Assembly (NCBI RefSeq): GCF_031143425.1
Contig: NC_090450.1
Span: 169,253,486-169,317,485, forward strand
DNA from: Pleurodeles waltl
Lineage: Eukaryota; Chordata; Amphibia; Caudata; Salamandridae
Reading direction: 5' to 3'
Length of the DNA stretch: 64,000 nt
A program made the position numbers and the translations under genes. Under the pieces are notes generated by a model. The model was not told the origin of the DNA, searched no databases, and saw only the letters and a program-made list of their open reading frames with translations. Below are positions 23,251 through 34,439 of the stretch, one piece after another. Positions within the stretch are counted from its first letter, which is position 1. Every line of letters begins with the position of its first letter.

Positions 23251-23321
23251 CAAGCACCGTTGATGGTTCACTGTGCCCACCATGCCTCCTCCTTGACCAG
23301 TGGAGACTGTCATCCACCTGA

Positions 23322-23490
23322 TGGACTGTGGCTTTGCACTCCCCAGGATGGTCCAGTGGGCAGCCCACCCACTGTAGAGACATTGAGAGACTGTGGCTTT
23401 GCACTCCCCAGGATGGCCCAGTGGGCAGCCCACCCACTGTAGAGACATTGAGAGACTGTGGCTTTGCACTCCCCAGGATGGTCCCGTGGG
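23322..23490 (+). repeat. Short tandem repeat, 65-bp unit, about 2.6 copies
   Basis: A unit beginning GACTGTGGCTTTGCACTCCC and ending GTAGAGACATTGAGA repeats starting near 23323, 23388 and 23453. It lies in the presumed 3' untranslated part of the second SANT/Myb gene or just beyond it. Confidence 0.85.
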
Positions 23491-24090
23491 CATGGTGGCT
23501 CCTCGTGGATCTGGCGTCGTGGACTCATGTGGCTGTGGTGCCCCCCCCTTCTCTTCCCCCTGAGGTGCCTGTAGTTTTTACATCTGATGCCCCTGCAGTG
23601 TTCTCTCCAAAGGACTCAGGTCTCCTGTGTGGGCTTTGCCCTTGTTTCTCAAGACTTTGGCCCACGGACATGCTGAATTCGTAGGATGTGCAGGACTTGG
23701 TACTTCAGTTATACACTGATGTGTATGTCATTTGTTTTGTTGTGGATATCTTTCATGGTTGTACGCTAATTTTCTGGAGCTTTTTGGTACATAAATATTT
23801 ATTCCAAATATGATTATGTCCTAGCATTTTTCATGGGTGTTTGGGTGGTGTCACTGTGACTTGGTGCTCTGCATTGGTGAGTACATGATTGGGGGGGGGT
23901 CGCATATGTGTGTGCCCGTAACCTTTCGTCCTCCCCCTCCCGTGTGTCGTAGGTGCAGTACTCACCGTTGTCGTCTGCGCCGGACTTCGTACTCGTGGTA
24001 GATGAGAAGGTAGACTAGAGCAGGTAGGATGTTTAATTCGGGTTCCATGCTGTCCTCCGTACTCGTGGAGTGTGTTTTGGTGAGCGTTTT
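23491..24090 (+). other. Non-coding 3' segment of Harbinger 1
   Basis: No convincing reading frame. GGTACATAAATATTTATTCC near 23787-23806 holds ATAAAT and TTTATT words that could serve as polyadenylation signals for either strand. The remainder is T- and G-rich single-copy sequence leading to the GC-rich right end. Confidence 0.45.
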
Positions 24091-24376
24091 CCCGTTCGTA
24101 GTCTGTTTCCGCCGTGTTTTTATCGGCGGTGCTCCCGCCCCGGAAAAGGTGGCGGATTGGTGAGTTATGATAGTGTGGGCGGTACATTGTCTGCCGCCTG
24201 CCTGTTGGCGGTGACCGCCGCGCTGTTTGTCTGTACCGCCGCGGCGGTCGGAGTGTTAAGTTGGCGGGCTATGTTGGCGGTTCCCGCCAGGGTCAGAATT
24301 CCATTTTTTGGACCGCCAGCCTGTTGGCGGGTTGGCCGCCGCTTTAACACCGACCGCCAGGGTTAGAATCACCCCC
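24091..24376 (-). repeat. Right subterminal region and terminal inverted repeat of Harbinger 1
   Basis: GGCGGT/ACCGCC hexamers recur about a dozen times, mirroring the left end. The last 16 bases, GGTTAGAATCACCCCC, complement the left terminus with one difference near the inner end. Confidence 0.8.
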
Positions 24377-24880
24377 ATAATCTATAATAAAGCCTCGAGC
24401 AGTAGCTTTAACTGCATCCCATATAAAATTAATATGAGTTTCCAAAGGTAAATTGTGCATAAAAAAATCTTTAGAAAACCTCGTAAATTGTTCAATAAAT
24501 AAATGATCTTGCAATAAAGTGTTATTAAACCTCCAGCGATTAGAAAAGGAGGAATTTCAAATGGAAAACAGCAAACCATTAATCTTAACTGTCAGTAAAA
24601 TCCATCTTCCTATATCATCCTTAGTCTCCTCTTCAACTTGTACTTGTAAAGATGTATGAAACAATATTATTACCCCATTCTTATTATGAGCTGCAGAGGA
24701 GCCAAAAACATGACCAACCCAATTTCTATTTAAACTTTTAAAATCCTGCTCTTTAAGATGGGCTTCTTGCACAAGAGCAACTTGACAATTCAATTTAGAG
24801 AGATGCTAGAGCACTCTTTGTTTCTTAACTGGATTACGTAAACCTTTAACATTCCATGAGATGATTCGAAGACTGGTCAT
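24377..24880 (-). pseudogene. L1 ORF2 of LINE number 2, N-terminal endonuclease part
   Basis: An ATG at 24880 starts MTSLRIISWNVKGLRNPVKK, the canonical beginning of an L1 APE endonuclease. One stop interrupts it near 24805. Then comes LNCQVALVQEAHL, where the family has QETHL, so Ala replaces Thr while the catalytic Glu is kept. The segment GVIILF corresponds to the conserved GVAILI strand. The frame runs into the Harbinger insertion at 24379 and resumes at 15033. Confidence 0.85.
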
Positions 24881-25528
24881 TTAACTAGTAGAAGACATTT
24901 AGACAACAGAGCCTTACCGAAACCTAAGAGACAAACAACATGTGAATCATAGAAGAAGGTGGAAAGGAAACATATGAACATATATCTAAATAAGGTTGCG
25001 TGTTGATGCCAATCTTGCATTGTAGGACGTAAGAAATAATAAAGGAAGAAAGAAAAGTAGAAAGAGAAAAAAACAGAGAGAGAAAAAGAAAAGGGTAGCA
25101 AAAGCACCCCATTGATAAAAAAAGAAAAGATGACAAAAAGCCAAGAAACTTCCGTCATAATTGTCTTAAAGAGAAGAAAAAAACTTTGCATGGGAGAAAG
25201 GGAGGAGCAAGAAAAGAAAAAGAGGCCAATCAGCAACATTACTCCTGAGGAACTACAATGATTGGGTAACAACAGAAAGGAGAGACGAGGAAACAAAATA
25301 TATACATTACAATATGAACAACTGATGACGTGACTTGCCAACAAGGGAAAGAACACTATGATGTTGAGATATACAGGAATATAGACACAATCAGAAAGGG
25401 GACTTTCTCAACCTGAGATTTCAATGGTTCCAATATCTGTAAAGAAGAAATAAATAATTTAAGAATTTCACATTAACTGATCAAGTCTTGCTGAGTTCCA
25501 TTGCCTCCCCTTTGTGAGTATATATAAA
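24881..25528 (-). other. Spacer between L1 ORF1 and ORF2
   Basis: About 650 bases, very purine-rich on the plus strand (pyrimidine-rich on the element's sense strand). No domain is recognisable. The long minus-strand frame here (25356-24877) is rich in Phe, Leu and Ser and reflects that composition. Confidence 0.5.
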
Positions 25529-26319
25529 CTATTTCAGATCATAGGGATTTTCAAAAGTACTTGTTCTGTCCTTGAAGGTGACCCTAAAAAAGCAAGGGTG
25601 AATTAGGCCAAATCTAGCATTCATAGATCTTAAGGCTGGTCGGAGATCCAGAAATTCCTTCCTTCGCTTGGCGGTCGCCGTGGCCACATCCTGGCTAAAG
25701 TAAATCTTTTGGCCCGACCACGACAGTTGTTTACGTTGTTTGGCAGCAGTCAAAACATTCATTAAATCTGAGTACTGTAGGAAATAGGCGATAATTCCTC
25801 TCGGTTTTGATGGAGAAGAGGTACCAATACGATGGGCTCTCTGGATATTGAGAACAGTAGTATTCTGAATACCAACCATCTTTGGAATATGAGTTTGCAA
25901 GAATGTTATCAAATCTTGGCCTTCTGAGCCATCCAGAATGCCATAAATGCGAAGATTATTTCACCGATTGCGATTTTCCAAATCTTCTGTCTGTTTTTTA
26001 AGTAGTGCGACTTCCTTAGTCAAGTTATCAACTTTAGTAGTAGTATCTTGAATGTCACTAATCCTCTGTTCCACCTCAGAAAGTCTAGAATCCATACGTG
26101 ACCATTTCTCCTCAATTCGCTGTAGCGCAATATTCGTCTCCATAACAAAAGGCTTTATTAGCTTGAGCTCATCATAATGCCATTCAATGTGAGGGGCAAT
26201 AGAGACTTAGTTGGAGAGGATGGGTCTTTTTTAACTCTTTTGTGGCCCCCGGAGTCTTTACGACCATTAGAGTTAGAGACAGAGGATACAGATAATTTGG
26301 AAGTATGAGGGGCTTCCAT
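25529..26319 (-). pseudogene. L1 ORF1 of LINE number 2 (coiled coil, RRM, C-terminal domain)
   Basis: Starts at ATG 26319 with MEAPHTSKLSVSSVSNSNGR. After a frameshift a coiled coil follows (26143-25961: SEVEQRISDIQDTTTKVDNL and onward). Next is the RRM start NNLRIYGILDGSEGQDLI, preceded by a TGA where the family has Trp. The C-terminal domain contains RAHRIG and PRGIIAYFLQYSD (corresponding to PRPIIARFLRFKD) and ends near 25529. Known L1 ORF1 proteins are trimeric RNA chaperones. Length and domain order fit the standard L1 ORF1, unlike LINE number 1 at the left edge. Confidence 0.85.
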
Positions 26320-26824
26320 TTGAGCCACACAGTATATATTTAATACAATAGTTTAGTTAGTGTTCCTGCAACATCGAGTAAGTCACCTCAGAGGACAAAT
26401 ATTAAACATTTTAGAAGAAAATCCAGAATAAAATGACTATAACAGCTTCAAGAGTGGCATCCATGAGTGTCCAAAAAGTATTAAGATCTCCACATTAATT
26501 CAAGTAGCCAAAAGACAAAAAGAAAATATTTTTAAGGAATCCAAAAAAAAAATCCTCTCAAAATGGTGGCCACAGTCCTTCCAGAGAGGGATCAGTAGGT
26601 TAAAAAGATTAAACTCTGTAAAACACCAGAGTTTTAAAAGAGAAAAAACTCACCATACTGCTCCCTGCTTGTTCCAACATCCAATTCTGGGAAATTCTGG
26701 GAAATTCTGGGAAAAAAAGCAGCCAGCTGTTAAAAACACCTCCCTCCAATATAAAAACGTCCTCAGCAGCTCGGGAGTGTCGTTATCGAGCAGCCATCTT
26801 AGCTGCTCCGGCACGTGATGTCCC
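26320..26824 (-). promoter_or_regulatory. 5' leader of L1 number 2
   Basis: The outermost sense-strand bases include AGCTAAGATGGCTGCTCG, matching the AAGATGG (YY1-like) word common at L1 starts. Within the leader, GGAAATTCTG is repeated three times in tandem (about 26687-26713 on the plus strand). No coding sense. Confidence 0.6.
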
Positions 26825-28234
26825 ATGACTTTAGATGTTAAGGCCTTGTATACTAATAATACTCAAGAAGCCTCACTGATGGTTCTTGAAACTTTACTAA
26901 AAAGGGTACAGTGGGATTCCATCGAACCCATTGATTTTGTATTAGACTGAGCACATATGCCCCTCACTAGAAACTATTTCCAGTTTGAGGACCAGTTCTT
27001 CCTACAGACACATGGGAAATCAATAGGAAGTACTTTCGCCCATAGTATAGCATGTCTTTGTGTCCACGTCTTTGAAATTAAACACATTTACAATAAAAGG
27101 AACCCATACAACGCCAATGTAAAAGCATGGAAACGTTATATTGATGATGTTTTGATCATCTGGGGAGGAAATTAATCTGAAGCCCTTTACCAATTGGTTA
27201 AACACAAACAATGATTTCTTAGACTTACTAAACAATTATTTTCTTGGACCTGAAAATGTGGGCCTATGACAGTGGGTTAAAAACAAAGGTTTATTACAAA
27301 CCCTCTGAATGTAACAACTTGTTAAGATATGACAGTTTCCATCTGAAGTCACTGAAAGACAATCTTCTGGTGGGCCAATGTTTAAGACTGAGGAGGAAAT
27401 GGATGGAAAAAAGCCACTATGACTAACATGCAGAACTTTTAAAAACTGGAGGCAAAAGATTACCCCAGCTACTTAATGATGAAAGCTAGAAAAAGAGCTT
27501 GAACCAATCCAAGACAATGCTTTTTACAGATGTTTGAGAAACCTGAGAATGAACAACTTGTAGACATAACCACCCATGTGACCCACACCAATCAAATGAA
27601 GTGAATAATCTCAAAACATTTTAAGATGCTGACTTCTGGCCATTTTAGCTTGCAAAACTAATGTTTTCCTATAAAGGGGAAAATCTCTGACGGAGTCATT
27701 GGTGCACGCAAGATCAAAGATCTCTCCCACAAATAAAACCACTATCCGATCTGTTTGGAATTTGCATCAAGTGCTGGGCCACTCCCCGTGTGGACACTAA
27801 CATTTGCGCTCCGACAAAGCAAATTAAGGAACTGGATTTAGTTTAAAGAACACCATGGTCTTTAAAATAACATCCCAACTGTGATTCTGGCAATGTAATT
27901 TACATACACATCTACCCATGTGGTGTAAAACAAGTTGGCAAGACTACCGGAAATATCCAGATTTCAATTAATAAGTACAAGCACACCTTTAGGTGTAAAA
28001 AGACTCAACTAAGTTGATGTGTCATTTTCACACAATGGGTCATTCTGAAAATCACTTTACCTGGTTCATGTTTGATAAATTACCCACACACCTGGCGCAA
28101 AATTTTTTGTTAAGTTATGGACAACATTGGATCTATAGACTTATGCTATCATCAACAGGTCTTAATGATGATATCTTGTGGTCCCAATTGGGTGCATAAA
28201 GGAGCTATTTCTCAGATTACTGATTGAGGCACCT
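26825..28234 (+). pseudogene. Penelope-like element 1, RT core and GIY-YIG endonuclease
   Basis: Continues the frame interrupted at 10259. MTLDVKALYTN carries the first catalytic Asp. Near 26957-27175 are NYFQFEDQFFLQTHGKSIGS, the Penelope Q-HG-AMG box, and KRYIDDVLIIWGG with the catalytic YIDD intact. Near 27285-27400 is KVYYKPSECNNLLRYDSFH, the family thumb motif. The endonuclease appears about 27895-27990 as FVY-IYPCGVKQVGKT, matching the CPCG--YVGKT pattern of Penelope GIY-YIG domains. The frame 28014-28199 is the C-terminal tail (HWIYRL, GLNDDILWSQLGA). Three or more stops and frameshifts intervene. A foamy-like retrovirus is inserted right after the end. Confidence 0.88.
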
Positions 28235-28238
28235 GTAC
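28235..28238. repeat. Target-site duplication GTAC of the retrovirus (left copy)
   Basis: GTAC precedes the left LTR, and GTAC (40231-40234) follows the right LTR. A 4-bp duplication agrees with spuma- and gamma-type integrases. Confidence 0.75.
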
Positions 28239-29290
28239 TGTGGGGAATCCACTTTAGTTTCCCACTGGGATACAGGAGGCAACTTAGCCTTTGGGGTGTA
28301 GATCTGTTACCCCTGTCATCTAGTGACCTTTTACCTTCTTAGTATGCTCTATTGTATTCCATTTATTTTATTATTTCTTTTAGCTTTTTCATTGCTTACA
28401 TTTTATAAGAAATGCTTTAATTTTCATCATCACTGCCATTCTGAGAAGGTGTCATTATCAGTATCACTATCAGTGATACACAAAGGTATTGTCATCATGT
28501 CCCTTTCTCATTTATGTGTGATAGGAACATCATGCAGACTTGTTACGGATTGTTTATGCAAATGCTGACACACGTCTGACACATTATCAGTTGTTTAGGA
28601 GCATACCTGCATTAGGGATCCTACATGGTCTGTATAAATACACGTCACACGGACAAGGTCCTTAGAGGGATTCCTTCCAGATGCCATCTATGCTGCACAT
28701 CACCTTGCTACATAACTCAGCCTTTGTGTCCCAATGGAGTCTGGCCTAGAGACCTCATTCAGAGGTAACAAGGGTTGAGGGGAGCTTCTCATGGACATTG
28801 TACTGGCAGATCATGTTTACCTCACTAAGGTAGAGATTAGGTTTTCTTGGTTGGGAATTTCATATCTCATGTTTATTGTAAGATGGTGGGGGTTTTCATA
28901 TTCACAACTCTCATTTTCACAATTCTGCCTTTATTACAGTTAATTTTCCTAATCATTGCAGCACATGCATTTTATTGATGTTTAAATATATTAAAAACTC
29001 TCCTGCATCTCCTTCATTGCCTATGTGTGTATGAGACTTGTTGCTAACGAGAGAAAATGGTAGTTTCCGTTCCACCACAACTTCCCTGGGAGGTCTTATC
29101 TTGAGCCCATGTGTACGGCTTCCAGAAACCACCTTTACTTTCTGAGTTTTGTTGAGGTACTGCTTGTGAGCCAGGAGGGTTGGGCCAACAGTTGCATCTT
29201 GTTGTAGGAGTGACTCAGTTGACTACAAACAAAAGTGCTTTTATCGCTAAACAAGCAGTCTTGCTTAAGAGCGAGAGTCCAACTACGACA
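28239..29290 (+). repeat. 5' LTR of the foamy-like retrovirus
   Basis: Begins TGTGGGGAATCC and ends CTACGACA. Aligns along its length with 39162-40230 (for example TTTCCCACTGGGATACAG, CTAGTGACCTTTTACCT and GAGCGAGAGTCCA). TATAAATA at 28633-28640 would be the promoter TATA box. The AATAAA present in the 3' LTR has decayed here. Confidence 0.88.
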
Positions 29291-29310
29291 TGGCACAACC
29301 AACATTGGTG
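29291..29310 (+). promoter_or_regulatory. Candidate primer-binding site of the retrovirus
   Basis: Immediately after the LTR is TGGCACAACCAACATTGGTG. It begins TGG as expected for the complement of a tRNA 3' CCA, and the TGGC start and internal CCAAC are compatible with a lysine-type primer, but it is too diverged to assign. Confidence 0.4.
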
Positions 29311-30864
29311 TTTTGGCACTAATTTACGGATATTCTAAGTACTCTGCCTCACACACAGCAGATCCTGTAAGTACCATTATACGGAGATGTCCGTAGTCTC
29401 AGGGGTAATTCTCCTCAGCTGAATAGGGAGCACCTAATTCAGCTGTAGGTTGTTCAAGCTTAAACCTTTCAATGGATTGTTTCCCCATTTGGTGTTCCTT
29501 CTCTGTACCCATTACTAAAGATGTCTAATGTCATAAATATCCCTGAAAATGTCAGACATGCATTAACACAACATCTAGTAGCCCATAGCTTAACAGATGA
29601 GGGCAGGGATGTCACCTTTATCGTGGAAGCTCATGAAGCTTACTAAACAGAAACATTCTATTCATGGTTTACCTTTCCTGAAGAAGACAATACAACACAT
29701 ACATTTCACACATATAAACAGCGAACATACCACAGCGGTACCAGGCTTACCAGTATCTAGAAATATCACTTTCTTATCAAGAACATCAGAATTGCTTAAC
29801 TGTCGCCCAACCACATGTTATACAACCTTTGAGATTAGGTCCCTCAAGGAATGACGGACCAATGTGGCCCATGTTTGCCAAATACACATCACATCCTGGT
29901 GTACAGGCAATGCAAATAGCTGATGTACACACACTTTATAATACGTTACTAGCACTTTACAGACGGTACAATTCGCTATGCTGACCTTGAATACCACCCC
30001 AGCAAGGGCTGCACCAGCTGGTCACCAATTGACCGTTACTGGGATTAACCCACAAACAGTACATTCTTTCCTGGGCAAGGCGCCCACAGAAAGTGAGAAG
30101 ATTCTGTTCTGGATAGCACAAAAAACCAACCAGCTGGAAGCCCATACGGGACCCCAAGATAAACACAGAATTCTCACAATGTGCTTGCCATTCAGAATGG
30201 TTCCTTCAGCAGACGACTGTGCCACATGAGGTATAGTCTTTGCTCCAATTTACACTAACACGCATGGTATCCTGACACTTGCCAGGTTACCAGAAATGTT
30301 TAAACGAATTCAGAATGAGCACGGGGTTGCTCCAGCCCTGGATTTGGGGATAAAACTGATGCGCATTTTTGACACAGTCTCATCAATAATACTCAGTATG
30401 GAACAGGAGCATCAACTACTGAAAATTATTTTTAAAACCTAAACTAGTATAGGAGGGGATAGTTTGGGAGTCAAGCAAAAGAAGCCTGAAATTCAGAGTA
30501 CCACCCCTTAGGAAGGTATTAAACAAGCACAACAGGGTTTAAAAAAATGCTGGGATAAACAAAAACAAAATAAAGGTAGAAGAAGTTAGAAAGTAGACTG
30601 CATTCGAAGAGCTCTGAACGGAGATATAATCTCAGAAACAGAGAAACTTTAAATGCTCCTGACAGATATATTGATCCACATCCCTCTCGTTGCTTTCAGG
30701 ACACGCCGGATAGATGGAGTGAGAGAATGGGCCGTCAGAAAAACTCATTGACAACGTGAAACGAAAGAAAGACTAACTGCATTCCTGAGGCAAGAAATAG
30801 AACAAATCCCCACCACAAAAGCCACAATTCAAAAAGAAGAAGGTGGCAGTGATTTTAATAAAAC
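29311..30864 (+). pseudogene. gag-like region of the foamy-like retrovirus
   Basis: Starting at an ATG near 29523 there are about 41 codons (MSNVINIPENVRHALTQHL and onward) before a stop. A longer piece, 29978-30229, and its continuation to about 30440 contain a helical, Leu/Ile-rich, capsid-like segment. Near 30490-30860 the sequence becomes Lys/Gln/Arg-rich, as expected of a nucleic-acid-binding C terminus, but no Cys-His zinc knuckle is seen. Lack of a knuckle is known for foamy Gag. Assignment rests on position between primer site and pol, so the domain calls are tentative. Confidence 0.5.
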
Positions 30865-33800
30865 ATGCCAGCAAACTTGAGAACACTGCTAAGGAACAAG
30901 ATGTGGGCAGTGAACCTCCTGGAGTGCACAGTAAAAGTCAAGCTATGTCGCCAGAGTCTGAAAGATCATCTGGATGTGACAGCAACAAATGACTTTCTTG
31001 TAGTCGAGACTGCGGACGGGCATGACCTCCCACCCGACAGGGCCTATGATTTAAATAACCAAATTGAGGGAGACATAGAGTACACTAGTAGTGTAATTCT
31101 TTGGGAAGAAGTAAATTGTGAAATCCTAGTGGCAGAAAAAAAATGGACACCGTGTAGGTCCGCAGGCTCCCACATGGGGAAGTTATAATTTTGCCTTCTT
31201 TCTCATATCTTTTTCTGGAATACAGTAAAAGAAGCCTGCGCTGTTGACTGGGCTTGGGTGAGGCGCCTGCGCTGTACTGCAACCATGTAGGGTAGGATAA
31301 GGATTACCCAACCATGTAATACCGATCAGGTCTGCACTACAGCCTCAACCTCATTATCCTTTCAAACATGAGGTTAAAGCCCCAGTGAGGGAGATCCTCA
31401 CTGAACTCGATGACCAGGGAGTAATAGAGCTCTGTGCCTCTGCAATGGATAGCCCGTTATTACCCGTTGCAAAACCAAACCATTCATATACAATAGTCTT
31501 AAATTAAAGACACTTAAACAACTACACAGGCACATATGCAATACAAAATGCACACAGCACTACACTTATTAACAACATAGTGCGTAAAAAATACAAAACA
31601 ATCTTGGATATTTCCAATGTTTTTTTCTGTCAAAACTTAACGCATAAAAGCCGGGACCTGAGTGCATTCTCATTTGGATCACAAAAATGCTTTTGTCATT
31701 TGCTCCAGGGCTATAAGAACAGCCCATGGTTGTTTTCTGCCTGTGTAACATCAATATTGCATGATATTGATCCTGAGGCGTGGTCCTCTTTGGATGACAT
31801 CTATCTCACAGATGACAATCTCAACATTCATCTTGCCAGGGTCGTTTTAGGATTCGCCACCTTAGGCTACGAATTCAATTTCAAGATAACTAAAATAGCC
31901 TTTCTCAGTGTATTGTTCGAGCTATCAGGCGAAGGAAAGAGACTGGCCTGCACTTTTTAGAAAAATGCACTCAGCTTAAACCACCAAATACCATTAAGAA
32001 ACTGCAGTCATTACTTGGTTTCTTTAACTTTGGCAGAACCTACATTCCAGATTATGCACAATGCATAAAACCACTGTATGATTTAATTCGCCCAGATTTC
32101 TCAAACAGACACTGGACAGTTGAACACATGGGCATCCTTAGAGGATTGCAGCAAGACATGCTAGAAGCAAAACACTTACACACACGTGACAACACAAAAC
32201 ATGTGGTATCAGAAAATTGCTGGTGCCATCGGGTTCACCTATGTCACCTTTAAATAGGGTGACACGGTGCCCATAGCATAGAAATCACATTTGTACTCAA
32301 ACACAGAACAACGCTTTGTATTCACAGAAAAGATTCTGACTGCCATACAGATGGCTGTCATCAAGGAGAGACCTCTTGCCCAAGGGAAACACATTATTGT
32401 TATTACCCTGGTGCCAGTCTTAGAGTCTGTCACTAAAGCAAGCATTCCTAATGATCAAGCATTATATCCATGCTGGATTCAATGGGCAACCTCCCTGACT
32501 GCCACTAATGTTGACTATATCTTTGACCCAAAACTTCAAACACAAGAATTTCTCTAATACAATCAGGAGTACCTCACACCTACTAGCATCTTGAAACTTG
32601 ACCGGTACCAAACTATCATTTACACTGATGGTTCAGCACAACCAGATGTAGGGACAAAACATCAATAGTCAGCCACTTGCGCAGCTGTGAGCCGAGTGAT
32701 GAAGGATGGTGTATTCCACCCTCAACATACCTGCATGCAGACCCTGGGGGACATCACCGCTCAGCTGGCTGAACCTAAAGCTCTTATCTTGGCACTGGAA
32801 CATACAGATCCAGAAAAGCTCACATTGATTGTGTGTGATTCATACACTGTGTCCAGTCCTACAATGCTTATCTCAATCATTGGTGGTTAAACAGGTTCAG
32901 AGACTCAAAAGGGAACACCATAAATCACAGACCTCTGTGTGGGAGGGTTGCTGATCTAAAGGATAAACTACCAGATTATCATGTAGTACATACATTGGGC
33001 CATCATCATGTAGGAGTACACGCTGTAGGGAACACCTTAGCAGATGAAGCTGCCAAATCTGAAGTAGCTACGTCTTCTGTTGCTGCAATGACTTGTTTTC
33101 ACACAGGATTGGATAATGAGATCGAGGCTGCAGTGAAAGCTTCGGCCGAAGGGAAACCTCTTCCAAAATAATAACCTGCAAAATATTCCTACTATATCAG
33201 TGCACAGAATGTTGCCTTTGCGACAATTCCTGGGGTAGGAGATTGAGTGATCCCCAGCCAGAACCAGAGATTAGATCTCATCAAAGCAGCGCATGAGGGT
33301 GTTGCATCTGCTCATGCTGGTGTCGCAGCCACAATATCACTTCTACAGAAACACTTCTGGTGGTCGTGTCTATACAAACAGACCAAGCAATATGTCCTTT
33401 TCTGTGACATTTGCCAGCAAATAAAGTGCTCTATCAAATGCCCACTGCAGACATTCCCTCTTAGTGTCTAATAGGCCACTGCAATGTGTGAACCTGGACC
33501 ATTGTGGTCACTTTCAACCTGATGTTGCATACAAATACATCTTAGTCACTGTTGATTCTTGTTCTAGATTCATGTGGGTATGGTCACAGCAGTCGGCTGA
33601 CGCTTGAATTGTTATTAAAGACTTCCTGGTCTCTATCAGGACATATGCATTTGCAGCATTCCACTTGGACAGGAGCCTTGCTTTTGCCTCTATGGCATTC
33701 AGAGACACCATGAGGACGATTGGTGTTGAGCTCCATTACTCCTCTGCATATCATACAGAGGGAAATTCTGCTGTGGACAGGAGGAATCGTGACCTATAGC

Positions 33801-33950
33801 AGTCCTTAACAGCAAGAGTATTAGGTTCAGGCTGCAGTTGGCGCAGTTGGCTCCATCACTTATTTGGGGTCCAGAAAGCACTCAATAATCTGCCAAGACG
33901 GTCCTTGGGAGGGGGGGTCACACTCCCTATGAGGTCCTCTTTGTGATACC
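30865..33950 (+). pseudogene. pol region of the foamy-like retrovirus (protease remnant, RT, RNase H, integrase)
   Basis: A protease-sized frame (30865-31188) has no clear DTG/DSG motif. RT follows: a YKTILDISN box near 31600, LLQGYKNSPWLF near 31706-31740 and the catalytic box near 31785 reading LDDIYLTDD, where the usual first Tyr is altered. KLQSLLGFFNFGRTYIPDY (about 32000-32050) is the conserved connection motif. RNase H appears at about 32600-33060 with IIYTDGSA and a late LADEAA motif. Integrase at about 33250-33900 shows an HHCC zinc region (33280-33440), then the first Asp in VTVDS, the second in HLDRS, and an Asp where the third catalytic residue Glu is expected. Stops and frameshifts occur throughout. 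Confidence 0.82.
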
Positions 33951-34439
33951 TATGTATGTCCCAGATCTAGATGCCCCTGGTATGGTGGCGCCAGACACAC
34001 CTTTTGACATGAATGATTGTCTCACTGTCTTGCAGGAGCTTCAACAATTTCATGATGAAATATATCGCCAATGCCGCCACCTTAGGGACAAAGGATTTAC
34101 CAACAACTTCTACAGGCTAGATTCCTAATGCTGGGTATCTGGTTTGTGAGAAGATTGCTGTGAAGAAGGAATTTGGCCCATCCTATAGAACACCAATTCC
34201 AGTCCTGGGAATTCAAGGCATCAGAACTGTTATTCTACCACCACTGCCAGATTCAAAAGGAAACATATTCGTCTCCATTGACAACATTAAATTGTACCAT
34301 GTGGCCGATTCTGCACAGTAGAGCTCTAGGTTCCTTGGGTAGTTCCCGATCCCCTCTCACTACCTAACAGGACATACCTCTTCAAAGAAGAAACAACAAT
34401 ACTTCTGAATATACCAGCAAGTATAACAATGCTACAATT
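33951..34439 (+). pseudogene. Integrase C-terminal tail and pol-env junction
   Basis: Short open pieces (33943-34128, 34173-34367) continue from the integrase and contain the sort of SH3-like, basic-hydrophobic pattern found at integrase ends. There are frameshifts and no certain stop position for pol. Confidence 0.4.

Larger units (their letters stand above)
15034..24376. mobile_element. Harbinger 1: autonomous-type PIF/Harbinger transposon with three genes
   Basis: The ends are GGGGGTGATTCTGACC (15034-15049) and its near complement at 24361-24376 (GGTTAGAATCACCCCC). Subterminal regions on both sides are crowded with CGGCGG and ACCGCC repeats. Inside, left to right, are a SANT/Myb-like gene (+, 15625-17132), a DDE transposase (-, 18653-17640), a GC-rich divergent promoter, a second SANT/Myb-like gene (+, from 19139) and two minisatellites. 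Known Harbinger elements encode a transposase and one Myb-like partner that brings it to the nucleus and the ends; a second partner gene is unusual. The transposase is intact, so this copy or close relatives were mobile fairly recently. It interrupts L1 number 2 between endonuclease and RT. Confidence 0.9.
10260..26824 (-). mobile_element. L1 LINE number 2, full-length but decayed, split by a Harbinger transposon
   Basis: On the minus strand the element runs from a typical L1 start (CGGAGCAGCTAAGATGGCTG, read from about 26811) through 5' leader, ORF1 (26319-25529), ORF2 (24880-12173) and a long 3' region to an A-rich end. That end reads AATAAAG...CATAAAAAAC near 10260-10290. A 9-bp target-site duplication flanks it. 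Subtracting the 9.3-kb Harbinger, the LINE itself is about 7.2 kb, somewhat long because of a 1.9-kb 3' region that probably holds another insert. Many stops and frameshifts show that it is old. Confidence 0.85.

Noticed and set aside
22068..23321. 417-codon plus-strand open frame
   Set aside because: It is entirely minisatellite B; the repeat lacks stops in every frame, so the frame is a compositional artefact.
24877..25356. 159-codon minus-strand frame rich in Phe, Leu and Ser
   Set aside because: It falls in the purine/pyrimidine-biased spacer between L1 ORF1 and ORF2 and has no conserved motif.
29291..29310. Assigning the retroviral primer site to a specific tRNA
   Set aside because: The first four bases fit but the rest is too diverged for a defensible assignment.
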